NCBI GenBank assembly: GCA_002118135.1 | Contig: BDIU01000188.1 | Location: 62,001 to 126,000 of the forward strand | Direction of reading: 5' to 3' | DNA: 64,000 nucleotides | Origin: Trebouxia sp. TZW2008 | Taxonomy: Eukaryota; Chlorophyta; Trebouxiophyceae; Trebouxiales; Trebouxiaceae | Shown: piece after piece, positions 11,167-21,700 of the stretch | Layout: every line of letters starts with the position of its first letter | How positions within the stretch are numbered: position 1 is the stretch's first letter | Made by a program: the position numbers and the translations under genes | Notes under the pieces: model-generated | Databases searched by the model: none | What the model was told of the DNA's origin: nothing | The model's input: only the letters and a program-made list of their open reading frames with translations

Positions 11167-12461
11167 TTGTTGCGGGCAATGTTTGCAGCGCACCTAGCTT
11201 TGAACAGTGCATGCAGTACATGCATAGCCACTAGGCGGTTGCAGCCCAAGACACAACAGCACAGTCGCGGACGAGCGCATAACGTCGTGCGGGCTTTTTG
11301 GCCTTTCACTCAGGCAAAGAAAGCACCGTCTGCTGCCGTTGTCAAGGAAGCCAAAACTAGGCTGGCTCAACTTTCTGGCAAGAAATATGGCCATGACCTC
11401 AGCGAAAGCCAAAAGGAGGATGTCAGGGAAGTCCTCAAAGAGCTTGAAGCGATAGGACCAGGCAATATCCGACAGAAGGAGCTTCTTGGCAGCAACTGGA
11501 AGCTCTTGTACACTGAATCCACCGGCAGCAGTGGAGGCAAAGTTGGACCGCTTGTTGGGCAAGTTGACCAGGCAATCACAACAAGACTTGCACAACACTA
11601 AACTTGGCTTGGGCGCTCAACTCATTGGTCAGTTTGTGTGCTGCAGGTGTTCCCAGAGGATCAGCCTGGGATCTATATCAACAAATTGCAGCTAGGCCCC
11701 TTGCGCGCTGACCTTTCAGCTAACTACAGCTATTCAGGATCCAGCCAAATAGACGTTTCCTTCATCGACATCTCAGCCTACCTTGGTCCAATACAGCTTA
11801 TTCAGAAGGTGCACATCAGCATGTTGCACAGCATCATATGCAGCACACACAGCATGCCTTACACACTAGCATGTTGCACAGCCTCATATGCAGCACACAC
11901 AGCATGCCTTACACACCAGCATGCTGCACAGTCTCATGTGCAACACACAAACACACCAGCCATGTTGCACAGCAGCTCATTCAATACACACAGCATATAT
12001 TATACCCCAGCATGATGCACAGCAGCATATGATGCACAAAACATGTTACAAAGCAGCATTACACACAGCAGCATACATGGCAGGTACGGCTTTGCATCAT
12101 GTAGAGTGCCTGACATCCTCCCCCCTGACACGCCCTGTGACTAAAACACCAACGTCTGCTGCATGATTCATAGTAGTGCGCATTTTGATACACTCACTCT
12201 GCCATGCCCTGTGACTTCAACATAAAATCTGCAACAGTCCACAGCGGTGCACGTGGTGTACATTTACTCTGCCATGCCATGTGACTGCAACATTGCAATG
12301 TTTTGCATCACAGGTAATGTTACACACGCTGTGCTGATGATGTTGTCACTTTGCAGGACTTTGGCGGCAGGTCAGGGTCTTGGATACTGAAATACCATGA
12401 TGAGGATCTGCGGATACTGTACACAAACCAGGGGAATGTTTTTGTACTGACCCTGGCATAA
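11167..12461 (+). CDS. Plastid lipid-associated protein / fibrillin (PAP) family
   Basis: Probable chloroplast fibrillin, a lipocalin-like protein of plastoglobules or thylakoids. Three exons (11167-11571, 11647-11808, 12357-12461) give 223 residues, usual for small members. The first 40 or so residues are Arg/Ser/Ala-rich and acid-poor, as in a transit peptide. Family marks: a helical KEAKTRL..LSG segment, NWKLLYTES near residue 115, and a C-terminal LRILYTNQGNVFVLTLA resembling the family's closing motif. The first intron fits best as a GC-AG intron (CAG then gcaatc). A GT donor nine bases earlier is also in phase and would remove VDQ. A second ATG at 11179 could be used. The fibrillin subgroup cannot be told by eye. 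Confidence 0.82.
11817..12075 (+). repeat. ~50-bp minisatellite in fibrillin intron 2
   Basis: Units start with 'agcatgttgcacagc' and contain 'atatgcagcacacacagca'. The first three copies are about 50 bp apart and nearly identical, then the array degenerates. Confidence 0.85.
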
Positions 12462-12747
12462 TGATTTGGTTTTTGTCTTGTCTAGCTTTTCCGCAGACAG
12501 AAGGGTGAATCTGCTACCCTGATAGCACAGCTATGGAGGAATGACAGCAGGAGACGCAGTCTACTGAAAGCTTCTTGCATATGCGGTTTTTTGAGACACA
12601 TGTATTCACCCCTTGACAATGCTCTCAAAGCTTTTGCAGTTTTTAGACGGCATTTGGAATGCACATGCAACAGCAACACACCTGACTCACCCTGCTTAGC
12701 CGCAGCTACTGGCACGAGAGCTGGCTTGCTCTCAAGTTACCTCAGTC

Positions 12748-15700
12748 ATGAAATGGCTACCCTCTGAAAGCAGTTTGTTGATTCATTACATGTCAAGGTA
12801 ATTGGGCCAGTTGGTAATCGACACTTTTGCCTATGTCTTGATGCCATGCTGCGTCTATGTTTAAGTGATGACAAGAACAGACCCAAACTGATATCAAACC
12901 TTGAAAGACCGACTTTTACGCTGCCAACATTGTCAAATTTGTTGAAGTGGATGCTTATGTGACAAAGGAAAGCAAGTGCACCAGAACACGAGTCAAAGGT
13001 TGACTGATATCAAACTTGCGTGTGCATGTAAGAGAGAGAGAGTAATTTTACATGCTTTAGCCAGCCAACAAGGCTGATCACATGTGCCACACTGTGGCAA
13101 TGACTGTATGTCCATGAAATTCAGGCAGTCTATGACACAGTGAAACACCCCCAACAAAGCGCGCATGTTATAACCGCAGCCCTCAAACAAACCAGGGCAC
13201 TTGGCACGCACCCCATCCAGTGCTCCACATCCAAACACTAAGTGCCTTTCATCGCCTAAGGCCCCAGAACCACACAGTGTGCACAACCTACAGGCTCTAG
13301 CAATGCCACTGCGACGACCAGCAGCAACAGGAAGCTGGTGACAACCAAGCCTAAACTGTAGGAAGCGCTGCATGCTCCTGTCAGAAACAGGCAATGGACA
13401 ATATCGTGTACGAGCACTAAAAGGCTGAAACCACTGAGCATATGTGGTTGTGTAACAGACCACACCTGCACTGGGGGCCTGACTAAGTGTGCACGTCAAC
13501 ATGTATGGTATGGCCACGCTCTGAAACCAGCTTCCAAAGTCATGTAGAGAGGTTGCTCTTTTCGGGAAGTGGCGAGCAGCGATGCACCGCCCGCACAAAC
13601 ACCACCGGGATGTCACACGCAAGCGTCGATGCAGATCGCTTGCCCAGTATCGCCGCTGCTCCTGAGCAAACCTGCCAGAGCAAGGTGTCGCATTAGGACT
13701 GTATGCATGGCTGCAAGTCAAGCTCACGTACGCGTTGTTGCAGCCGCTTCTAATATTCGTGTCCGCGTGTGTCACCAATTCCTCCGTGTAGGCGTCGGAC
13801 TCCTTGCGTCGGGCATATGAAGGAATGGCTGATAGGTTCCTCTCACAAGGACTTGACATCAGTAGCATCGACACCCTGAGGTCAGGCCCTACACCAGATG
13901 TATTCAGTAACGCAAATGCATGCTCAACAGTTGCATAGCCCGTTGCAAAAGTGTCAGGCCTAAGCATCATCTTCTGTTATTGCATCCGTTATGCATATCC
14001 ATACAGGGCACCTTTCCTGTACTCAAAAACACCAAAACAGCTGATCTGCTGCAGACACAAGTACTCTGACAGGAATGGCAAGCTCGAGCCCATTCCTTAC
14101 GCCAACTTTCCTACACCGCTTGGTGACAATACAGTCCGTCTGATTGTCATACCCCTTGCAAAGGCTGCACCGCAGCTGATCAATGCAGTGAGCGCCATGA
14201 GTCAAGACATCCAAAATTTATTGCCAGAAGGTAATCAAGCCACATCCCATGGCAAGATTGAAATGAATAAGGCATGCGCGCATGCATGACATCTGTCAGA
14301 CCTTGCTATCATGCAGCTTTTGCACAGGTTACAAAGAGTAGGAATTGCAATCTTTATGAGCTTGAACAATACCTTACCACAAGCTTGCTTGTAAGCTCAA
14401 CAGCGACCAGGCAGCGCAGAGCAGCGCAGCACAGCACAGCACAGCACAGCACAGCACAGCACAGCACAGCACAGCAGAACTCCCTTTTGAATGCATTTTT
14501 GTTGGTGCCTATAACATTTCCCTCTCACAATGTAGCGCCAGCACATACATGTTTTTTTTGCTGATCCAGTTCTGTGACAAGAAGTGAAAGCAAGCCCAAC
14601 TGATATGATCTTTGACTGCAAGCATGCTCTCTCTTAGGGACAGAAATCTTTATGAACAGGTCAGAAGAGCGGCGTATCACAATGTTCCACAGATCCAAGC
14701 GAGATGACGCTAGACCTGCGCCCTTAGGATCCGCCATTCCAGAGCTGTTGTAAACACTGTTTCTCTTCTTTTCAGGAACAGAAAGCTATGTGAACAAATG
14801 AGAGCAGTGGCACATCTCCATGTTGCACAAATCCAAGTTTGGTTTAGGTTAGCACATGATTGAACTGGTTGGAGACAGTTGATTGCTTCTGTACATACCT
14901 AGTTGGGCCTGCTGAGCCTGCCTAGCCCACGTTTATAATGAAAATGAATGAATGAAAGAATGAATGATCTTTGGTGACCCTAGACCTGTGCCCTTGACAT
15001 TCGCCAATGCAGAGCTGTTGGAAACACTCTTTTCGTCTTTTCCAGGTACAAAGATTTATGTGAACAAACCAGACCGGTGGCACATTACCATATTCCATAC
15101 ATCCAAATTTGATGACCCTAGACCTGCGCCTTTAGAATCTGCCGATCCAGGGCTGCTGGAAACAGCACCTGGTCAGCGGCCTCTGCCAACTTCTCAGCAG
15201 CTGCAGCAGGAGCAACAGAAGCTGCAGGCAATTGCCAGTCGCATTCAACCAGTGAAACTCAAGGTACTCAACAGGTACTGATCATGTCTGACAGTCTTGC
15301 AGCATGCAGTCACATGATTTAAGATATTGTCAAGCTTGCTTTGTTAGACAGCTTTTTCGATTTCAGAGGCACTGTGCCGCGTATAGAGGATTTGACAAAC
15401 AATTGGAGGTCAGGCGTGCGTCGCTTTGTGGACAGCCATCCAGATCAAACAGCCATTGTGTGTGGGTTAGACATTGCAGGAAATATTGACAGGGAGAAGG
15501 AACAGTACATGCATGATTACCACACAAGTGTAGAACAACGCAGCTTGCTGATTTATATAGTGTTGAACCCTGAGCATCAGGTTGCCAGTCATCTGAGGCA
15601 TGCTTCCTGCTATTTCAATAGAAGACTGTTATCTAGATTGAGGTGTCAGTGCTTTGGATTACAGGTGGACCTTGGGAGATTTGATCAAATCAGCAGAGAA

Positions 15701-18036
15701 TGTAGGGTGTGCCAAATTTGTCATGCCAATGTAGTAGAGGACGAGCAGCATTTCTTGTTTGACTGCCCAGCATTTAGCCATATTCGAGTTAAGGCACATG
15801 TCCCTATTCCAACATGAGGTGAACTCAGTAGCAACTTTGTTGAACACTAGCCAGCACAGCCTTCTTGGTAGATACCTTAGGAAATGTTATTTTCATAGGA
15901 GGTACATTATGCGCAACCCAGCCATTGACATTAAACGTTGCTTTAGGGCATGGGCACAGCAAGCTTGGCTGTCACATGCATTAGATTAGTATTGACTGAC
16001 ATTGTCTGTATGACCCCCTGCTGGGTCCCCATGACAGTAAATGTATATTTATTGATTGATTGATTGATTGATTGCCAGCATGAACTTCATCTGCAAGAGA
16101 TTGTCAGTCACATTCAACCAATGAAACTCAACATACTGATCAGGTTCGGGTGCACATGAATCAGACACTGATTGTTTCTAAATATGGATATCAGACACTG
16201 ACCATACTAGAAACCCCTTGGCTGTACACTTACGTGATGTAAGGTATGGCTTGGAGCAGCAGAAACTGCTTCCTGTGGTGTAGATCTTCTGTCATGCACA
16301 CAGGTGCACAGAGTGTGCTGGCAGACAGTGGACCCTGCTGGTCTGTCTAGTGCACACAGACAGCAGCCTTGCCCAACCTCGGGGAAAACCTCAGGCTTAT
16401 GGTAGTTCATCACACACTATCTATGGTTTCAATGACAAACCCAACTTCATTGTGTACACACTTGCTCAGGGTGCTTCTGGCAGACAGTGGAAGCCTTTTG
16501 GTCTGCCTAGTGGATCACAATGAAAGTCTTGCAGTCCTTTAGCACACACGCTATTCACTGCATCCACACAACACACTCACCACGTGACTATATTCACAGG
16601 TGCTCAGGGTGCTTCTGGTAGACAGTGGAAGCTTCCTGGTTTGTCTAGTAAATCCACATGAACATCTTGCAGTCCTTAAGTACACACGCTATTCACAGCA
16701 TCAAAACAACACACTCACCAGTTCACTATGTTCACAGGTGCTCAGGGTGTTTCTGACAGACAGTGGAACCTTGCTGATCTGTCTAGTAGACCCACATGAC
16801 AGTCTTGCAGTCCTTTAGCACACACGCTATTGACAGGATCAATGTAGCACACTCACCAGTTCACTATGTTCACAGGTGCTCAGGGTGCTTCTGGCAGACA
16901 GTGGAACTCTGCTGGTCTGTCTGGTAGACCCAAATGATAGCCTTGCCGAACTCAGGCAGGATCTCAGAACAGCTTTTCCTGGAGCTCCAACAAGGCAGAC
17001 TTGGATCATTCACGTCTCAGTGCTCAGAGTGTTGACTGCGCGGCAGCTGAGTGCTGATGACAGGCCACGGCTGCAAGCTGTGTGTGATGACTACACTCAG
17101 AAGCTGCAAGGACACCAAGTCACCGCTACTGAGCTATGGTGAGCAGTCATCATCGTCATCACCTACATGTGTCGGTACTTAGACTGTGCACTGCATGGTA
17201 GTTGAGTGTTGGGGACAGGCAGCGACTGCAAGCTGTGTGTGACAACTACACTCAAAAGCTACAGGGACTGCAAGTCATTGCAACCGAGCTACGGTGCGTG
17301 ACAAACATCATCATCGTCATGATCATCATTTACATGTGTCAGTGCTCAGTGAGCTCACTGCTTGGCTTTTAAGTGCTGCTGACAGGCAGCGAGTGCAAGC
17401 TGTGCTGAGTCACAGTACTGAGTGAGCTCTGAGGTTTACAGTTGTGCATTTCATTTGATTGCCTGACTAACCCAAGGTCTCAGCGGTCAGGGGTGCTCAC
17501 TGCGCGGCACTTGAGAGCTGATGACAGGCAGCGACTGCAAGCTGTGTGTGATGACTACACTCAAGCTTCAAGAAAGCCAAATCACTGCTACAGAACTGTG
17601 ATGAGTGACAGCACTGCGTGAGCTCTGAGGTTTACAGTTGTGCATTTCGGTTGATTGCCTAAATGACTCAAGGTCTCAGCGCCCAGAGTGCTCACTGCAC
17701 GGCAGCTGAGCGCTGATGACAACCAGCGACTGCAAGCTGTGTTTGATGAGTACACTCAGATGCTTCAAGGAGGCCAAGTCACTCAGTGACTGCTACACAG
17801 CTGTGGTGAGTCACAGCACTGTGTGAGCTTTGAGGTTGACAAATTGAGATTCAGAAACCATCTGGTTTCACAGTGCTGGGACACTAATGAGCGATATGTA
17901 GGGCAGAATGCCCAGCAAATTCACCTGTCTGCACTTGTATTCAGAACTGCCAAGGCAGCTCTGATGCCGCAGGTACATCTGGGAGTCTATCTTTTCAAAC
18001 ATAGAGGGAGAGGTACATCCGTTACACACAAGCTGA
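12748..18036 (+). CDS. 2H phosphoesterase-like protein (plant RNA-ligase/CPD-like family)
   Basis: Five exons (12748-12797, 14007-14230, 15046-15263, 16876-17138, 17973-18036) join in phase to 272 residues. Two H-x-[ST] motifs mark the 2H phosphoesterase fold: HIT in RWHITIFHTS (exon 3) and HVS in WIIHVSVLRV (exon 4). Between them lie the CCRHKYSD, PTPLGDNTVRL and QQLQQEQQKLQ stretches. The second is remembered from uncharacterised plant homologues. The substrate is unknown; the superfamily acts on 2',3'-cyclic phosphates and 2'-5' bonds. The start is fixed by an in-frame stop at 12697 and no other ATG in between. Introns carry two retroelement fragments and many exon copies, so the 0.8-kb message spans 5.3 kb. 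Confidence 0.78.
12993..13985 (-). mobile_element. 5'-truncated LINE fragment (reverse transcriptase C-terminus)
   Basis: An open frame of about 325 codons on the minus strand ends in a zinc-binding RT C-terminal motif (CRLCTLCG, GDERHLVFGC, i.e. C-x2-C ... H-x4-C) preceded by QRFLQFRLGCHQLP. This is typical of the end of non-LTR retrotransposon ORF2. The 3' end reaches a (GA)n/(CT)n stretch near 13030. It lies antisense in intron 1 of the 2H gene. No catalytic RT or endonuclease region is present. The same family seems to recur at 32.7-33.2 and 56.4-57.0 kb. Confidence 0.8.
14413..14477 (+). repeat. (ACAGC)n microsatellite
   Basis: About twelve near-perfect pentanucleotide units lie in intron 2 of the 2H gene. 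Confidence 0.95.
14637..15040 (+). repeat. Two decayed copies of 2H exon 3, one split by an insertion
   Basis: Copies A (14637-14755) and B (14776-14843 plus 14970-15040) repeat the 'acagaaa..ttatgtgaacaa...' region of exon 3 with its acceptor. Copy A reads IFMNRSEERRITMFHRSKR and keeps the first H-x-T-like spacing only loosely. Copy B has a stop in place of the proline codon and a short element inside it. The complete exon is the third unit. Confidence 0.85.
14838..14975 (+). mobile_element. Short SINE-like insertion with target-site duplication
   Basis: About 126 bp (14844-14969) interrupt an exon copy and are flanked by the 6-bp direct repeat tttggt (14838-14843 and 14970-14975). The body contains 'ggagacagttgattgc' and 'ttgggcctgctgagcctgcc', then an (AATG)n-type tail. 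Related sequence occurs inverted at 20.47-20.54 and 59.18-59.29 kb. It is a SINE or a severely 5'-truncated LINE tail; no tRNA-like promoter boxes were identified. Confidence 0.75.
15304..16077 (+). mobile_element. 5'-truncated LINE fragment, second family
   Basis: In the sense orientation within intron 3 of the 2H gene. The frame ends with RLLSRLRCQCFG, CRVCQICHANVVEDEQHFLFDC (zinc-binding C-x2-C ... H-x4-C) and PAFSHIR, the usual C-terminus of LINE ORF2. After a stop near 15815 the coding sense continues in another frame (HEVNSVATLLNTSQHS..GRYLRKC), so it is frameshifted. The 3' end reads 'gaccccctgctgggtcccc', then (TTGA)n to about 16077. A copy of the exon 3 end follows directly. Confidence 0.85.
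16078..16150 (+). repeat. Decayed copy of the 3' end of 2H exon 3
   Basis: This segment repeats 'attgccagtcgcattcaacca.tgaaactca' from 15230-15262, now on the far side of the LINE. It implies that the retroelement landed inside a pre-existing duplicated unit. Confidence 0.8.
16300..16815 (+). repeat. 138-bp tandem copies of the start of 2H exon 4
   Basis: Acceptor plus 'gtgctcagggtgcttctggcagacagt' recurs near 16600, 16738 and 16876 (exact 138-bp spacing). Older copies lie near 16308 and 16468. Only the last (16876) runs on into the rest of exon 4. Confidence 0.88.
17185..17812 (+). repeat. Four decayed copies of the second half of 2H exon 4
   Basis: Segments beginning near 17185, 17340, 17490 and 17680 repeat the LRVLTARQLSADDR..LQAVCDDYTQ region and the following donor area. 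They carry deletions and stops. They fill intron 4 between the genuine exon 4 and the short last exon at 17973. Confidence 0.87.
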
Positions 18037-19427
18037 CTGACAGCAAGTCCAGCTCTCCATTGTTGATCATTCTGAGCTGATCAACACGCTGTTGCCAAAT
18101 CCAGTTTGAGGCCTATCTGATGAGCATGAAAAGGGCATCTTTGCTTGTAGACATTATGGTGGAAGCCATGGTGAGCAGAGGCTGCCTCAGATAGGCATGC
18201 AACAATGCAAGGCCACAGGTAGATTTTCACAGCGCATAGCAACTGAGTTATATGCAGCTCAAAGCCAATGGTTGCTTATGCGCTGCAGTAGTGATCCCAG
18301 CCTGCCTCTATGGACACCGTCATGAGGCCTTATGGCATGTACTCTTCTTTTCTCCTTTTTCTCATGATAAGAGAGCATGTCAATGTCCTTGCAAGCAGGC
18401 AGGAGGAGCGAAGCATGACTGGCAGAAGGGTCACTGGCAGCTGTTATGCGAAAACAAAAAGAAAAAGAAAATGCAAAGCTGCGATGTCATAGCATGAGCA
18501 AAATGCAAATGTGACGCATGTCACCACCGTATTTGTGGTCCAGGCCTCACAAAGTGGAATGTAGGACTTGTTTCCCACCATGTCATGCCCTGGGTCAGGC
18601 AACAGCTGTGCTAGTGTAGCAGTGTGAGGAATCATCGCCTCGCCATCTAGCTAGCAATGCTTTTTATCCCGTACGTGCTCTGTAACATTGATTTCACTCT
18701 TGAGGACGCCTTTACACGGGCTCACCTAATGCTGTTCGCGGCAGAGTTGTGACATTACAATGGCTCTGTACTTAGTGGGCGGACATGTAGCACCTCGCCA
18801 TCTAGCTAGCACTCTGTAACAGCTAGTGATAGGAAGCATATGCAGTGCGGGGTTCAGGTGGTTGAGTTGCACCCTTTGCATCATTGAGACAGTGCTCCAC
18901 CTGCTGACAATGCGCTTGAGTTAGCACACTGGCTGCAGAGCAATATTTGCGTACCACAAAGTGACTGCAAGGGGTTGAAAAGATGACCACAACGAGGCTT
19001 ACATAAGTATTGCAGCAAACTTGCGATATGTTGAAGTTTCTTCAGATCCAGCAGGTTGCTTTGTGCAGCATGAATTCAACATAAATGACTTTATCTAAGT
19101 CGTAAAGCAGCAGTTCCTGCTGACACAAAAACTACAGCTATGCAATATAATACACTTTCACTTTGTACTCAATCAGTCTCAGTGCACCGCAGTTTTCTAA
19201 GTCAGGTAAGCAATGCTGCTGGCTCACAAAGATACATCACACACTCAATCTGATAGTCTAGTTTGTACAAAGCTGAAGTATCGTCATACTTGACACCATA
19301 AACACACAAGCTAGATAGAAGAGGAGCACCACCATACAGGCTAACGCAACAACAGTAAGGACAGATCAAATGTCTTAGTCTATCTGTATGAAACAGCAAT
19401 TCTCTAGCTAAGGTTATAGAGATGTGG
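18037..19427. other. Convergent intergenic region, no gene seen
   Basis: About 1.4 kb lie between the convergent 3' ends of the 2H and OPR genes. Short ORFs lack family resemblance. A 19-bp direct repeat (cctcgccatctagctagca) occurs at 18638 and 18793, perhaps a small tandem duplication. Confidence 0.4.
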
Positions 19428-20749
19428 CTATGATGGAGATAAACTTGCACCGCCGATTCTTGTGGTTGGCGCCGCTTTGATAAGACCTGACAACCTACGA
19501 GCACTTGGTGACAACACCACGGTGATACGCTTGGCATTCGGTGTCAAAGACGGCTTGCCAGATAAGCTTTGTTGACTCTGACTGCTGTTGGCAGCAGCAG
19601 ATCTGCCCATTCGGGCGGCTATTGCATCAAGAACAGCTTGACCTGGATGGAACTCAAGCGCTGAGCATGACTCAAGGCAGTTTGCAAGCTCATGAGGCTT
19701 GAACTCTTGCACATGTTTCGTCCAAGTTTGACACAACTGCTCCAAGGTAGTTTCTGCTGGCCTGTGTTGCAAACTTCTGTAAGCCCATAGAGTCAAACTG
19801 ACACCCTGTGGGCTGAAGCTGTCTGCTTTGATCTGTACGGCTTGATCTAGTGCTCGCTGTACAACAGCCTCCGGTTGATACTGAACAGTGGCAAAACCCC
19901 ACAGCAACAGTGGTAGCTGATGCGCTGTGAATGATCCTGCTATGCTGTGCGCCTGAGCTGCAACAGCTTGCAAAATACAGTGTGGCGGCCTATATCTGAG
20001 GCGGGCGCAGGCGTCCATGATGTGTGTGAGCTCATGTGGGTTGCAGTCCGCCACTTTGTCATAAGCTAGGCTGAAGAGATGTTGTACAAGCCCTGAGTTT
20101 CTGATCTGGGCTTGTTTCTGAGGTGCTGCTAGGCATGACATGCAGCCCAGTCTGAACAAGGCATAGCTGGCATTTGAGGCGGTGACTGCTGCGGAATTGG
20201 CGGTGCCCATGAGGACTTGGATGTCTTGCCAGCTTGCTGCCATTTTGATGCTGTGGTTGACTGCGTCTAATGCCGCTGCTGATGGCAGGCCGTAGTGTGG
20301 CTGGGGAGCTGTCAAGCTTTCAAGCGCATGCAAGGTGGATTTGGCCATGATGATATCCCTGCAGTGATGCAGCATGAGTCAAGAGCTTGTATCAACGCGC
20401 GGTGCAATGACGTGCACAGTGTAGCTACAGCTTGCAATAGAGTGCAAGACAAGGCGTGTGAGCCAGAAGTTCATTCATATATTCATTATAAACGTGGGCT
20501 AGGCAGGCTCAGCAGGCCCAAGTAGGTACGAGCCAGATATTACATGAAGCAGTGAGCGACTGAGCAGCGTTGCTGATGGCATGTGTGCATGGCAGGGACA
20601 GGTTGTTGTGCTGATCACACTACAATCTGAGAGTGGACTGATGGCCATACCTGCCAGATGTGCTGCGGGTGGTGACGCCAGCGACATCATATCTTGGCTC
20701 CCCAGTGCCTAGAGGGCGTTTTGCAGGCAGAGGTGAAGGAGTGCGGGAC
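19428..20749 (-). CDS. OPR (octotricopeptide)-repeat-like protein, 5' end not found
   Basis: Two exons are certain (20749-20651 and 20358-19428). The upstream exon has an acceptor at its start, so at least one 5' exon is missing from this model. The visible protein is about 342 residues. Four degenerate ~38-40-residue helical repeats follow one another, with HELTHIMDACARLRYRP, HQLPLLLWGFATVQYQP, QGVSLTLWAYRSLQHRP and HELANCLESCSALEFHP. This is the pattern of algal OPR/Tbc2-like organelle RNA-binding factors. No RAP domain is seen. If ATG 20348 were the start, the upstream exon would be 5' UTR, but its frame is open and in phase (SRTPSPLPAKRP...). A SINE-like piece lies in the intron. Confidence 0.7.
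20470..20540 (-). mobile_element. SINE-like fragment in OPR gene intron
   Basis: The reverse complement matches the 3' half of the 14844-14969 element ('ttgggcctgctgagcctgcc', 'tagcccacgtttataatgaa' and an AATGA-rich tail). It is truncated. Confidence 0.75.
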
Positions 20750-21700
20750 CTGCAAGTCACAAACAAACACTGCTACGAGCCTTTGACATTTTGCGTTGAA
20801 GCGTGAAGTATGCTTGTTTCGCGCAAAAACGTTACGACGGCCAGGTATGTGTTCTGGAAAGCTCGACTGCGTTTACTGAATGATCAAGCCGCGAGAAGGG
20901 ACACAGAGACCGATTCTACAAAATCACATGAGGACGTGCCATATTGTGAGAGGCTGACAGCCTTTGCGCCTGCGCATGCGTGAATGCGTGGACGGGCCAG
21001 CTGTGCACTCTAGGCTCACCTGGGCAAGGAAGTCGCTCGTTGCAATGTCGACAGCCTAGTAGCATCTGGACCTGCCCAACTACCGAAAGCGCTTCGTAAA
21101 CCAGGCATGTTGTTAACGTTCGCGGTGGGGATCCGCTACAACCGTTGAAGATCCCACCGACAGCCTAACGTATGAAATCGAGATATGAGCAGTGGATCTA
21201 GTTCAGAATACGTCTGATTGCAGATCGCAAGCGCAACAATCACAACGGGATTTACAGGCTTGCGCGCGATGGGACGTGCTTTCGATGTGAGGTACTGTGC
21301 TTCCTAGCAAAAGGCTTGACGTTCTGCGTCAGCATTTTGTGTAGTACTTTCGGCAATACAGCACACGTGCGGACAGCTTTGGCGGGATGCGTAAGGACTG
21401 AAACCGCAGCGCAATCTGAAAAGCATCTGGCTGGACACCTAAGTGGATATAGTACTAATTTTGTGACCGTTCATGCCCTGCTGCCCGTTGCTTGCCGCTG
21501 TCTGCATGCTTGCCTTACCAGAGCTGTCTGACAACTTGTCAATAACAAACGAAGGAACTTGCCTCAGTATCACTAAGGCTGAAGCCTTTCTGCATCATGA
21601 GATGCCACTGCCAAAGAAACACTGCATGCACTGCATATGGTCAAGGGGCAAAAGCCTCAATTGCATGCATGATGATTGCATATGCTAAATGATCAGACCA
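20750..21700. other. Intergenic and 5' region upstream of the OPR gene
   Basis: This must contain the missing 5' exon(s) and promoter of the OPR-like gene and the 3' UTR of pantothenate synthetase. Several ATGs precede the acceptor at 20750, but none gives a donor in the required phase convincingly. Confidence 0.35.
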
